Origin: Pseudomonadota bacterium
GTDB taxonomy: Bacteria; Pseudomonadota; Gammaproteobacteria; Burkholderiales; Burkholderiaceae_C
NCBI GenBank assembly: GCA_020161775.1
Contig: JAIUOW010000010.1
Coordinates: 1 to 64,000 of the forward strand
Reading direction: 5' to 3'
DNA length: 64,000 nucleotides
In this document: in pieces, positions 18,427-26,657 of the stretch
Numbering within the stretch: the first letter of the stretch is position 1
Layout of the letters: every line of letters begins with the position of its first letter
Translations under genes and position numbers: made by a program
The notes under the pieces: generated by a model
Told to the model about the DNA's origin: nothing
Databases searched by the model: none
The model's input: the letters and a program-made list of their open reading frames with translations, nothing else

Positions 18427-19140
18427 ATGGCCGTCCGTCCTGACCTGTCCGCTTTCCAGATCACCCGCAAGTGGCCCGCCCGCCACCCCGAACGCATCCA
18501 GCTGTATTCGCTGCCCACGCCCAACGGCGTGAAGGCATCGATCATGCTGGAGGAAACCGGCCTGCCATACGAGGCACACCTGGTGCGCTTTGACACCAAC
18601 GACCAGATGTCGCCGGAGTTCCTGTCGCTCAACCCCAATAACAAGATCCCCGCCATCCTGGACCCCAACGGTCCGGGCGGCCAGCCGTTCGCGCTGTTCG
18701 AATCGGGCGCGATCCTGGTCTATCTGGCAGACAAGTCGGGCCGCTTCATGCCGAAAGACGTGGCCGGCAAGTACGAAACCCTGCAATGGGTGATGTTCCA
18801 GATGGGTGGCATCGGCCCCATGTTCGGCCAGCTCGGCTTCTTCCACAAGTTTGCCGGCAAGGACTATGAAGACAAGCGCCCGCGCGACCGCTACGTGGCG
18901 GAATCAAGGCGCCTGCTGGCGGTGCTGGACCAGCGCCTGGCCGGGCGCGACTGGGTCATGGGGCGCGACTACACGATTGCCGACATCGCCATCCTGCCGT
19001 GGGTACGCAACCTGGTGGGCTTTTATGGCGCGGGCGAGCTGGTGGGCTTTGACAGCTTTACCAACGTGCAGCGCGTGCTGGCGGCATTCGTGGCGCGCCC
19101 GGCCGTGGCGCGCGGGCTCACGATACCGGCGCGCGACTGA
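18427..19140 (+). CDS. Glutathione S-transferase (YfcG/YghU-like)
   Basis: The 237-residue protein has an N-terminal thioredoxin-like domain (LYSLPTPNGVKASIMLEETG; LNPNNKIPAILDP; FESGAILVYLADK) and an all-helical C-terminal domain with the hydrophobic DYTIADIAILPW staple. The TPNG-type active site without a catalytic cysteine places it near the YfcG/YghU group, which acts as glutathione-dependent disulfide reductases/peroxidases. It is cytoplasmic. The substrate is unknown. Confidence 0.85.
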   Translation: MAVRPDLSAFQITRKWPARHPERIQLYSLPTPNGVKASIMLEETGLPYEAHLVRFDTNDQMSPEFLSLNPNNKIPAILDPNGPGGQPFALFESGAILVYLADKSGRFMPKDVAGKYETLQWVMFQMGGIGPMFGQLGFFHKFAGKDYEDKRPRDRYVAESRRLLAVLDQRLAGRDWVMGRDYTIADIAILPWVRNLVGFYGAGELVGFDSFTNVQRVLAAFVARPAVARGLTIPARD

Positions 19141-19181
19141 ACCGCACACTCGACGGCCAAGCCTGCCTAGAATGGGTCGTG

Positions 19182-19949
19182 ATGGACTTCCTGCTCGACC
19201 CCAATCTGTGGATTGCGTTCGCAATGCTTACCGCCCTGGAAATCGTCCTGGGCGTGGACAACATCATCTTCATCTCCATCCTGGTCGGCCGGCTGCCGCC
19301 CGAAATGCGCGACAAGGCGCGCCGGCTGGGCCTGGGCTTTGCGATGGCCTCGCGCCTGCTGCTGCTGTTTTCGCTGAGCTGGGTGATGGGGCTGACCGCG
19401 GACCTGTTCAACGTGCTGGGCCAGGGCATCAGCGGGCGTGACCTGGTGCTGCTGTTCGGCGGCCTGTTCCTGCTGTGGAAAGCGTCGCACGAAATCTTCG
19501 TGGAAGTCGAGGCCACGGGTGAAGGCCAACCCGGCGCCGCGCCCGACGCGGCGGCGCTGAAGGCCGCGGGCAGCCGGCTGTTCTGGGCCATCATCGGCCA
19601 GATCGCGGTGATCGACATCGTGTTTTCGCTCGACTCGGTCATCACCGCCGTGGGCATGGTGGATGAAATCGGCGTGATGATCGCGGCGGTCGTCACCTCG
19701 GTGGGCGTGATGCTGGTGGCCGCCAAGCCGATTGGTGAGTTCGTGGACCGCCACCCCTCGGTCAAGGTGCTGGCGCTGGCCTTCCTCATCATGGTGGGCA
19801 TGGCGCTGACGGCCGAGGCCTTTGACGTGCACGTGCCCAAGGGCTACATCTATGCCGCCATGGCGTTCTCGCTGGCGGTAGAGGCGCTGAACATCCGCGC
19901 GCGCGCCAAGCGCCGCGCGCTCCAGCAAGCCGGCCACGCCCCGCACTGA
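19182..19949 (+). CDS. TerC-family integral membrane protein
   Basis: The 255-residue protein has seven or eight membrane helices with the two acidic family motifs EIVLGVDNIIF near the N-terminus and DIVFSLDSVITAVG in the middle, whose aspartates lie within the membrane. TerC-family proteins are tied to metal ion (notably Mn) export or tellurite resistance. TAGAAT at 19168-19173 lies 8 nt before ATG 19182 (5 nt before GTG 19179), leaving no Shine-Dalgarno, so the mRNA is probably leaderless. It converges on argO with a 6-bp gap. Confidence 0.85.
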   Translation: MDFLLDPNLWIAFAMLTALEIVLGVDNIIFISILVGRLPPEMRDKARRLGLGFAMASRLLLLFSLSWVMGLTADLFNVLGQGISGRDLVLLFGGLFLLWKASHEIFVEVEATGEGQPGAAPDAAALKAAGSRLFWAIIGQIAVIDIVFSLDSVITAVGMVDEIGVMIAAVVTSVGVMLVAAKPIGEFVDRHPSVKVLALAFLIMVGMALTAEAFDVHVPKGYIYAAMAFSLAVEALNIRARAKRRALQQAGHAPH

Positions 19950-19955
19950 GGCCGC

Positions 19956-20600
19956 TCAACCCCCGGCCAGGCGCATCACCGGCGCGGCCGCCAGCGACAG
20001 CGCCAGCACAAACATCACGGCGGCCACCAGCGCGTCCAGCACCCGCCAGGCCTGGGGCCGCGCCAGCACCGGCGCCAGCCAGCGCGCGCCAAAGCCCAGC
20101 GCGGTGAACCAGGCCGCGCTGGCCAGCGCACCGCCGAGCACAAAGGCCGGCTGGGCCTGCGGCGCGTGCTGCGCGCCGGCCGCGCCCAACAGCAGCACCG
20201 TGTCCAGGTACACATGCGGGTTCAGCAGCGTGATGGCCAGCGCCTGGCCCAGCACGGCCTGCGCGCCCCGGCCGCTGCCCGTGGCGGCGGCCACCAGCGC
20301 CGACGGCGCCAGCGCGCGCCGCAAGGCCAGCGCGCCGTACACCGACAGGAAACCTGCGCCGGCCAGCGCCAGCGCGTCCAGCGCGCCGCGGTGACGGCCC
20401 AGCGCCGTGGCCACGCCGCTCACGCCCACGGCGATCAGCGCCGCATCCAGCGCCGCGCACAGCGCCACCACCGCGCCCACATGCTCGCGCCGCAGCCCCT
20501 GGCGCAGCACGAACAGGTTCTGCGCGCCGATGGCGATGATCAGCGAGGCGCTCAGCAGCAGGCCCTGAACGAAGGCGGCGTGGACATCAGGCGTTGGCAT
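19956..20600 (-). CDS. argO: LysE/ArgO-type basic amino acid exporter
   Basis: The 214-residue protein has six hydrophobic segments and the LysE-superfamily signature IAIGAQNLFVLRQGLRREH at its N-terminus and TLLNPHVYLDTVLLLG in the middle. It should export arginine and/or lysine across the inner membrane. It is divergent from a LysR regulator of the ArgP/LysG type, the classical pair in which the regulator senses the amino acid and activates the exporter. The start at 20600 gives the family length of about 200-215; the longer open frame on this strand is antisense to the regulator. Confidence 0.88.
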   Translation of the reverse strand: MPTPDVHAAFVQGLLLSASLIIAIGAQNLFVLRQGLRREHVGAVVALCAALDAALIAVGVSGVATALGRHRGALDALALAGAGFLSVYGALALRRALAPSALVAAATGSGRGAQAVLGQALAITLLNPHVYLDTVLLLGAAGAQHAPQAQPAFVLGGALASAAWFTALGFGARWLAPVLARPQAWRVLDALVAAVMFVLALSLAAAPVMRLAGG

Positions 20601-20675
20601 GCGGGCGATTCTGGCGCGCGCGTGCCTCCGGGGGAACTTAAACTTGCTAATCCGCAAACAGCAACGCTTCATCTT
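20601..20675. promoter_or_regulatory. argO-argP divergent control region
   Basis: The 75-bp gap contains the A/T-rich block GGAACTTAAACTTGCTAATCCGC around 20634-20656, unlike the GC-rich surroundings. It is the natural site for the LysR-type regulator and for both promoters. I cannot define an exact operator. Confidence 0.5.
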
Positions 20676-21572
20676 ATGCTGGACCCATCCCTGGTTGCCG
20701 CCGTGGCGGCTGTCTCCCGCGAGGGCAGCTTCGAGCGCGCCGCCCGGGTGCTGCATGTCACGCCGTCGGCCGTGTCGCAGCGCATCCGGCTGCTGGAAGA
20801 GCGCCTGGGCACGGTGCTGATCGTGCGCGGCCAGCCCTGCATGCCCACCGAGGCCGGTGCGCGCCTGTGCCGGCACCACGAGCTGGCCGTGCTGCTGGAA
20901 GACGAGCTGCGACGCGACCTGCCCGCGCTGGCGCAGGACGACCCCCTCGCCGCCGCGCCCACGCTGCGCGTGGCCGTCAACGCCGACAGCCTGGGCACCT
21001 GGTTCATGGCCGCCATGGCGGACTTCTGCGCGGGCCACGGCGCGCTGCTGGACGTGGTGACCGATGACCAGGACCACACCGCCGACTGGCTGCGCCGCGG
21101 CCACGTGCTGGCGGCCGTGACCTCGCTGGCTGGCGCGGTGCAGGGCTGCCGCAGCCAGCGCCTGGGCGTGCTGCGCTACGCGGCCACGGCCAGCCCCGGC
21201 TTCATGCGGCGCTGGTTTGCCGGCGGCGTCAACGCAGGCACGCTGGCCCAGGCGCCCGCCGTGCTGTTCAACCGCAAGGACCGCCTGCAGGAACGCTGGG
21301 TGCGCCAGGTCACGCGCCGCACGCTGGCCCTGCCCATGCACCGCCTGCCGTCGCCGCAGGCCTTTGTGCAGGCGTCGCTGGCTGGCATTGGCTGGGGCAT
21401 GAACCCGCTGCCGCTGGTGCAGCCGCACCTGGAGGCGGGCCAGCTGGTGGAGCTGGTGCCGGGCAAGGTGCTGGACGTGCCGCTGTACTGGCAGTCGGCA
21501 CGGCTGCCCGTGCCCGCGCTGGATGCGCTGACGCGCAGCGTGCTGGGCGCCGCGGCCCGGGCGCTGGCTTGA
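20676..21572 (+). CDS. argP: LysR-family regulator, ArgP/LysG type
   Basis: The 298-residue protein has an N-terminal winged helix-turn-helix (SREGSFERAARVLHVTPSAVSQRIRLLEERLG) and a periplasmic-binding-protein-like effector domain. The wording of the helix-turn-helix and the C-terminal YWQSARLP segment resemble ArgP/LysG, which switch on an arginine/lysine exporter when the amino acid accumulates. The divergent argO supports this. ATG 20676 starts exactly at the helix-turn-helix, as usual for the family. Confidence 0.87.
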   Translation: MLDPSLVAAVAAVSREGSFERAARVLHVTPSAVSQRIRLLEERLGTVLIVRGQPCMPTEAGARLCRHHELAVLLEDELRRDLPALAQDDPLAAAPTLRVAVNADSLGTWFMAAMADFCAGHGALLDVVTDDQDHTADWLRRGHVLAAVTSLAGAVQGCRSQRLGVLRYAATASPGFMRRWFAGGVNAGTLAQAPAVLFNRKDRLQERWVRQVTRRTLALPMHRLPSPQAFVQASLAGIGWGMNPLPLVQPHLEAGQLVELVPGKVLDVPLYWQSARLPVPALDALTRSVLGAAARALA

Positions 21573-21593
21573 AGTGCCGCGCGCCGCGCAGGC

Positions 21594-22568
21594 TTACTCC
21601 GCCTTCGCGCCCGTCGCCTTGACCACCGCGCCCCACTTGCCCGATTCGCTGCGGATCCACGCGGCAAACTGTTCCGGCGTGCTGGCGATCACGTCGAACT
21701 CCATGTCATGCAGCCGGGCGCGCACGTCGGGCATCTGCAGCACCTTCATCATTTCGCGGTGGTAGCGGTCGATGATGGGCCGGGGCGTGCCCCCCGGGGC
21801 CAGCAGGCCCACCCAGCCGGTGGCTTCCATGTCACGGTAGCCCAGCTCGATCAGCGTGGGCACGTCCGGGGTTCCGGGGTGGCGCTTTTCGCCGCTGGAG
21901 GCCAGCAGCTTCAGGCGGCCCTGCCGGGCAAACTGCAGCACGTTGCCCGGCACCATGAAGGCCGCATGCACATTGCCCGCCAGCAGGTCGGTCACGGCCG
22001 GCGTGGCGCCACGGTAAGGGATGTGCGTGGCATGAAAGCCGGCGGACCGCTTGAGCATCTCCATCGTGAGGTGCGATGCGCTGCCCATGGCCACCGACGC
22101 ATACGAGTACTTGCCCGGCGACGCCTTGGCCCTGGCCACGAACTCCTTCACCGTCGAAAAGTCCGCCGACGGACCCGCCACCAGGTACTGCGGCGATTTG
22201 ACGGCCAGCGTGATCGGCGCGAGGTCTTTCTGGGGATCGATCGGCGGCTTGTCAAACAGCGACGGGTTGATGGCCAGTGGCCCGTTGTAGCCGATCAGCA
22301 GCGTATGGCCGTCCGCCGTCGCACGGGCCACATATTCCGCACCGATGTTGCCGCCGGCACCCGGCTTGTTTTCCACCACCACCGGCTGGCCCAGCAATTC
22401 CTGCAGCTTGGGCGCCACCAGGCGTGCCAGCGCATCGTTGGTGCTGCCCACGATGGGCACGATGATTCTGATGGGCTTGGTTGGCGCCCACTCCTGGGAT
22501 GGCTGAGCCATGGCCCCACAGGCCACGGACACGGCAGCGGCGGCAATCAGAAGGCGGCGGGTCTGCAT
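21594..22568 (-). CDS. Bug-type (TTT) solute-binding receptor 1
   Basis: The 324-residue precursor has a signal peptide (to about residue 22, AMAQ) and the Bug/TctC fold: KPIRIIVPIVGSTNDALARL, VVVENKPGAGGNIGAEYVA, DGHTLLIGYNG and the IPYRGATPAVTDLLAGNVHA pocket segment. It is a periplasmic binding protein for small carboxylates. It is third in a three-receptor unit, 9 bp after receptor 2, with GAGGTG before its ATG. No membrane components (TctA/TctB) are nearby, so it would share a permease or act as a sensor. Confidence 0.9.
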   Translation of the reverse strand: MQTRRLLIAAAAVSVACGAMAQPSQEWAPTKPIRIIVPIVGSTNDALARLVAPKLQELLGQPVVVENKPGAGGNIGAEYVARATADGHTLLIGYNGPLAINPSLFDKPPIDPQKDLAPITLAVKSPQYLVAGPSADFSTVKEFVARAKASPGKYSYASVAMGSASHLTMEMLKRSAGFHATHIPYRGATPAVTDLLAGNVHAAFMVPGNVLQFARQGRLKLLASSGEKRHPGTPDVPTLIELGYRDMEATGWVGLLAPGGTPRPIIDRYHREMMKVLQMPDVRARLHDMEFDVIASTPEQFAAWIRSESGKWGAVVKATGAKAE

Positions 22569-22577
22569 GGTGTCACC

Positions 22578-23552
22578 TCACTTGGCGGGTTTGGGAATGC
22601 GCGCAATCACGTCGGCCCACTTCTTTGATTCAACGGCAATGAAGTTGCCGAAGGCCGGGCCATCCAGGTAGGCGGGTTCGGCCGCCAGGGCCTGGATCTG
22701 GCTTTGCACCGCCGAGTTGGCCATGGCCTTTTGCATGGCCTGCGACAGGCGCGCGCGCACGTCGGCCGGTGTTTTGGCCGGCAGGAAAAGCCCCATCCAG
22801 GCAGGGGCCGCATAACCAGTGACGCCTTCTTCGGCGATGGTGGGCAGCTCCGGCGCCACTTTGCTGCGCGTGGCGTTGGTAATGCCCAGCGACACCAGCT
22901 TGCCGGCCTTGATGTGCGGATAGGCCGAGGTCAGGTCCACCATGGCCGCGGGCACCAGGCCGGCCAGCAGGTCCGTCACCGCCGGGCCGCTGCCGCGGTA
23001 GGGCACGGCCACCATCGGCACGCCCGCCATGTGGGCCAGCAATTCGCCCGACAGATGCTGCGCGGTGTACTGGCCCGCGTTGGCATACGACAGGCCGCCA
23101 CCGGGCGTTTTGCGCGACGCTTTGATGAACGCCTGCAGGTTGCCATAGCCGCTGGTGGCGGACGTGACGAACACCAGCGGGATGTCCGCCAGCTTGCCCA
23201 GCGGCAGCAGATCCTGCTGCGGCTTCAGCGGTGGCGCGTCAGGCAGATGGGGATTGACGGCGATCGCGCCGGTGGCGCCCAGGCCCAGGGTGTAGCCGTC
23301 GGCGGGGGCCTTGGCCACCATCATCAGACCCAGGGCGCCACCGGCGCCGGGCTTGTTGTCCACCACCACGGGCTGGCCGAGCGCGGCGGACAGTTCACGC
23401 CCCACGATGCGGGCAATACCGTCGGCGGAAGCGCCGGGGGCAAACGGCACGATCAGGGTCAGGGGTTTGGCGGGAAAGGCCTGGGCGGCCGCACCGCTCA
23501 GGGTCAATGCGGCGGCCATGGCGCAGCCCAGCCGGGCGAGCGACTTGTACAT
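22578..23552 (-). CDS. Bug-type (TTT) solute-binding receptor 2
   Basis: The 324-residue precursor has a signal peptide (to about residue 25) and the same fold as its neighbours: PLTLIVPFAPGASADGIARI, VVVDNKPGAGGALGLMMVA, DGYTLGLGATG and VPYRGSGPAVTDLLAGLVPA. It differs strongly from receptors 1 and 3, so the set is divergent rather than a recent tandem duplication. AAGGA precedes the ATG. It is 23 bp downstream of receptor 3. Confidence 0.9.
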   Translation of the reverse strand: MYKSLARLGCAMAAALTLSGAAAQAFPAKPLTLIVPFAPGASADGIARIVGRELSAALGQPVVVDNKPGAGGALGLMMVAKAPADGYTLGLGATGAIAVNPHLPDAPPLKPQQDLLPLGKLADIPLVFVTSATSGYGNLQAFIKASRKTPGGGLSYANAGQYTAQHLSGELLAHMAGVPMVAVPYRGSGPAVTDLLAGLVPAAMVDLTSAYPHIKAGKLVSLGITNATRSKVAPELPTIAEEGVTGYAAPAWMGLFLPAKTPADVRARLSQAMQKAMANSAVQSQIQALAAEPAYLDGPAFGNFIAVESKKWADVIARIPKPAK

Positions 23553-23575
23553 AAGGTGTCCTTCGAAGGGGTGGG

Positions 23576-24577
23576 TTATTCGGGCTTGATGTTGGCGGCC
23601 CGGGCAACGCCGGACCAGCGGGCGATGTCGCCCTCGATGCGCCTGGCCAGGGCCTGAGCGTCGGCGTTGCCAGGGTCCATCCCCTGGGCATGCAGCTTGT
23701 CCACGGTGTCCTTTTCCTGCAGGATTTCGGCCACGGCCGTGCGCAGGCGGGCCAGCACCGGTTCAGGCGTGCCCTTGGGCGCCATCAGCGCCGTCCAGAT
23801 CGGAATGTCATAGCCGGCAAAGCCGGATTCCGCCACGGTGGGCACATCGGGCAGCGCCGCGGAGCGTTTGCCGGTCGTGACGGCCAGCGCCTTGAGCTTG
23901 CCGGCCTTCACCTGCGCCACCACGGCCGGGCTGTCCAGCACGCCGACCTGGATTTCACCACCCAGCAGGCCGGCCACCACGGGGCCCGAGCCACGGTACA
24001 GGATGTGATTGAACTTCACGCCCGCGGTGGAGGTGAGCGTTTCGGCCACCAGCACGAACGAGGTGGTGGGCGTGCCGTGGTCCAGCTTGCCGTCCTTGGA
24101 GGTCTTGGAGTACTGCACCAGCTCGGCGAAGTTCTTCACCGGCAGCGACGCCGGCACCGTGACCACCAGCGGAAAAGAGCCCAGCAGCGCGATGGGCTCG
24201 AAGTCCTTCACCGGGTCGTAAGGCAGGTTCTTCATCAGCACCGGGTTGGTCGTGAGTCCGCCGCTGGACGACACCAGCAGGGTATAGCCGTCGGCCTTCG
24301 ACTTGGCCACGAAGTCGTTACCGATGGAGGAGTTGGCGCCGGGCTTGTTCTCGACCACGAAGCTCTGCTTGAGCTTGTCGCCCAGCTTGACCGCCATCAG
24401 GCGCGCCAGGATGTCGTTGGTGCCGCCGGGCGCGAACCCCACGACGATCTTCACCGGACGGTCCGGGTAGGCCTGCGCCAGCGCGCCGGCAGACCCCAGC
24501 GTGGCACAGGCCACGGCCGCGCAGGCTGCAAGGGTGTGAAGGGACCGGCGGCGTGCGCCACTGAAAGGCTTGGACAT
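23576..24577 (-). CDS. Bug-type (TTT) solute-binding receptor 3, first gene of the receptor operon
   Basis: The 333-residue precursor has a long signal peptide with an RRR start (to about residue 35) and the Bug fold: PVKIVVGFAPGGTNDILARL, FVVENKPGANSSIGNDFVA, DGYTLLVSSSGG and ILYRGSGPVVAGLLGGEIQV. It heads the three-receptor minus-strand unit. Its upstream region has a promoter overlapped by TGTCC-N7-GGACA-type operators identical in layout to those before the dioxygenase operon, so the IclR regulator next door very probably controls it. Confidence 0.9.
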   Translation of the reverse strand: MSKPFSGARRRSLHTLAACAAVACATLGSAGALAQAYPDRPVKIVVGFAPGGTNDILARLMAVKLGDKLKQSFVVENKPGANSSIGNDFVAKSKADGYTLLVSSSGGLTTNPVLMKNLPYDPVKDFEPIALLGSFPLVVTVPASLPVKNFAELVQYSKTSKDGKLDHGTPTTSFVLVAETLTSTAGVKFNHILYRGSGPVVAGLLGGEIQVGVLDSPAVVAQVKAGKLKALAVTTGKRSAALPDVPTVAESGFAGYDIPIWTALMAPKGTPEPVLARLRTAVAEILQEKDTVDKLHAQGMDPGNADAQALARRIEGDIARWSGVARAANIKPE

Positions 24578-24619
24578 GGGTGTCTCCAGAGAAATGGGTG
24601 GGCTGATTCAATCCGCGCA

Positions 24620-24705
24620 TGTCCATGCAACGGATACAAAGTCCATTTTATGGATTTCGTTTGATCCAAGTCAAATTTTTGTACATCCTGTCCGACAGGC
24701 GGACA
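24620..24705. promoter_or_regulatory. Three IclR-type operators upstream of the receptor operon
   Basis: Sites of the form TGTCC-N7-GGACA: 24620-24636 (TGTCC/GGATA), 24640-24656 (AGTCC/GGATT, spanning the -10) and 24689-24705 (perfect TGTCC/GGACA, upstream of the -35). The first two are 20 bp apart centre to centre, two helical turns. The same 20-bp pair exists at 25569-25605. Confidence 0.75.
24645..24674 (-). promoter_or_regulatory. Promoter of the Bug-receptor operon
   Basis: On the minus strand TTGACT (24669-24674), an 18-bp spacer and TAAAAT (24645-24650). The spacer length is the same as in the divergent-side dioxygenase promoter. The -10 lies inside the N7 core of an operator. Confidence 0.75.
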
Positions 24706-24708
24706 AGC

Positions 24709-25494
24709 CTAGACTTCAGGCGCCTCGCCCGGCATCGCGCCTTCAAACCCCAGGGCGGCGGACAGCCGGGCGCCTTCACGGGCCAGCAGCTGGGCAAATT
24801 CCCGAACGCGGGCAGAGCCCAGGCGCACCTCGGGCCCGTAAACCCCCACCGAGCCGGCGACCGCGCCCGACTGGTCAAAGATGGGTACAGCCACGGCCAC
24901 CGCACCGGGGATCAGCTCGCTGTGGCTGGTGGAATAGCCGCGCGCACGGGTGGCGGCCAGCTCGGCCTCCAGCTCTTTCAGCTTGAGGTCCGTGCCTTGC
25001 AGGTAAGCCTGCAGCTCGTCGCTGGTGACGTGCGAATACGCCAGGATGACGCGCCCCGTGGCGCCCCGCACGATGCGCTCGGTGTAGCCCACGCCGCGCT
25101 TGAAGGTCAGCGGCTGGGGGCTGGGCAGCTCGGCCACGCACAGGCGCAGGCTGCCCTGCGGCACGAACATGGCGACTGTCTCGCGCGTTTCCTCCCACAG
25201 GCGGCGCAGCACCGGCTCGGCCAACGCCTTCAGGTCCAGCGAACCCTTCCACACATGCGCCAGGCGCGCCACGGCCGGCCCCAGGCGAAAGCGCTGGGGC
25301 TCGCCCACCGACACCAGGAAGCCGTGCTCCTCCAATGTGTACAGCAGCCGGTACAGCGTGGGGCGCGACAGGTCCACCCGCTTGAGCAGCTCGCCCGCGG
25401 ACAGCTCCGGCGCGTCCTCGGAAAACGCCATCAGGATTTCCAGCGCACGGCCCACGGCGCGGACGTTGTCGGTTTTTTCTGCGGTTGCCGTCAT
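24709..25494 (-). CDS. IclR-family transcriptional regulator of the aromatic gene island
   Basis: The 261-residue protein has an N-terminal winged helix-turn-helix (AVGRALEILMAFSEDAPELSA ... LSRPTLYRLLYTLEEHGFL, about residues 12-65) and the IclR effector domain (RGVGYTERIVRGATGRVILAY; RGYSTSHSELIPGAVAVAVPIFD). It sits between the receptor operon and the divergent dioxygenase operon and is flanked on both sides by matching palindromes, so it most likely binds them. Whether it represses or activates cannot be read directly; sites over the -10 and +1 favour repression relieved by the pathway substrate. A site 38 bp before its own start suggests autoregulation. Confidence 0.9.
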   Translation of the reverse strand: MTATAEKTDNVRAVGRALEILMAFSEDAPELSAGELLKRVDLSRPTLYRLLYTLEEHGFLVSVGEPQRFRLGPAVARLAHVWKGSLDLKALAEPVLRRLWEETRETVAMFVPQGSLRLCVAELPSPQPLTFKRGVGYTERIVRGATGRVILAYSHVTSDELQAYLQGTDLKLKELEAELAATRARGYSTSHSELIPGAVAVAVPIFDQSGAVAGSVGVYGPEVRLGSARVREFAQLLAREGARLSAALGFEGAMPGEAPEV

Positions 25495-25531
25495 TCGTGT
25501 TTCTCCATGGAGGGCCAGCTGATCCGCATAT

Positions 25532-25605
25532 TGTCCATCACGCGGACACGTTGACCTGAATCAAAGTTTGTCCGTATAATGGATTGCATGTCCATTAGAT
25601 GGACA
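25532..25605. promoter_or_regulatory. Three IclR-type operators upstream of the dioxygenase operon
   Basis: TGTCC-N7-GGACA sites at 25532-25548 (perfect), 25569-25585 (TGTCC/GGATT, with TATAAT inside its N7 core) and 25589-25605 (perfect, over the expected transcription start). The last two are 20 bp apart centre to centre. Confidence 0.8.
25551..25580 (+). promoter_or_regulatory. Promoter of the dioxygenase operon
   Basis: TTGACC (25551-25556), 18-bp spacer, TATAAT (25575-25580): a strong sigma-70-type promoter. Transcription would start near 25587, inside the downstream operator. Confidence 0.85.
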
Positions 25606-25631
25606 TTTGAACAAATTCAGGAAGACACGCC

Positions 25632-26627
25632 ATGTCCACCACCATTCCCGTGACCTTGCTGTTCGCCGACGGCGTTTCGCAGCGCCTGGCCGTGCCTTGC
25701 GGCGGCAAGCTGATGGACGCCGCGCGTGAGGCTGGCCTGAACCTGCTGACCGACTGCTCCAACGGCCAGTGCGGCACCTGCACCGCCCAACTGGTGTCGG
25801 GCAGCGTGGAGCTGGATGACTACGACAGCGCCGTGCTGCCCGATGACGATCGCGCGGCTGGCGCGGTGCTGCCCTGCGTGTGCAAGGTCAGCGCCCCCTG
25901 CGCCATTGAATTCCCGTACGACTCCACCGAGGCGCTCAGCGAGGAGCCTGCGCCGATGGCCGCGCAGGTCACCGCCATTGAGCAGGTCGCCAGCGAGGTC
26001 ATCCGGCTGGAGGTCCAGGTAGCCGACGACGTGGTGTTTGAGCCTGGCCAGTATGTGCGCATCCGGCCCGAGGGCACGGACGTCTCGCGGTCGTATTCCA
26101 TGGCCAATGCGCCGGGCGTGAACCGGCTGGAATTTTTCATCCGCAGCGTGCCAGGCGGCGCCTTCTCGCAATGGCTGGCGGGCGCCAAGGTGGGCGACGC
26201 CCTGGAACTCAGCGCGCCACACGGCACCTTCTTTTTGCGCGACGAAGACCGCCCGCGCCTGTTTGTCGCGGGCGGCACCGGCGTGGCGCCCTTCCTGTCG
26301 ATGTTGCGCAGCATGGCCAGGCAACCAACGGCGCAACGCACCACCTTCGTGATCGGCGCGCGCACCCCTGGCCACCTGTTTGCCATGGACGAGCTCCAGA
26401 GCCTGGGCGCGCAGCTGCAGGGCATTGACCTGCGGATCGCCGTCGAGCAGGATGCTGCGCAAGGCTGCCATGCGGGCTACCCCACCGACCTGATCCACCA
26501 GCTCGGCCTGGACCCGTCCACCCGCGTTTACCTGTGCGGCCCGCCGCCCATGGTGGAGGCTGGCCGCAAGGCCGCCGAGGCCGCCGGGCTGCCGCGCGCC
26601 GATGTGCTGTGCGAACGCTTCACCTGA
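25632..26627 (+). CDS. Dioxygenase electron-transfer component (2Fe-2S ferredoxin-FAD-NAD reductase)
   Basis: The 331-residue protein fuses a plant-type ferredoxin domain (Cys42, Cys47, Cys50 and a fourth cysteine near 82-84), an FAD-binding barrel (RSYSMANAP, residues 153-161) and an NAD-binding domain (FVAGGTGVAPFLSML; YLCGPPPMVEAG). This is the BenC-like architecture of class IB two-component ring-hydroxylating systems. It passes electrons from NADH to the Rieske centre of the oxygenase encoded next. It is the first gene after the operator-controlled promoter. Confidence 0.93.
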   Translation: MSTTIPVTLLFADGVSQRLAVPCGGKLMDAAREAGLNLLTDCSNGQCGTCTAQLVSGSVELDDYDSAVLPDDDRAAGAVLPCVCKVSAPCAIEFPYDSTEALSEEPAPMAAQVTAIEQVASEVIRLEVQVADDVVFEPGQYVRIRPEGTDVSRSYSMANAPGVNRLEFFIRSVPGGAFSQWLAGAKVGDALELSAPHGTFFLRDEDRPRLFVAGGTGVAPFLSMLRSMARQPTAQRTTFVIGARTPGHLFAMDELQSLGAQLQGIDLRIAVEQDAAQGCHAGYPTDLIHQLGLDPSTRVYLCGPPPMVEAGRKAAEAAGLPRADVLCERFT

Positions 26628-26657
26628 ACCACCCCCGATACCTTTCAAGAGAAAAGC

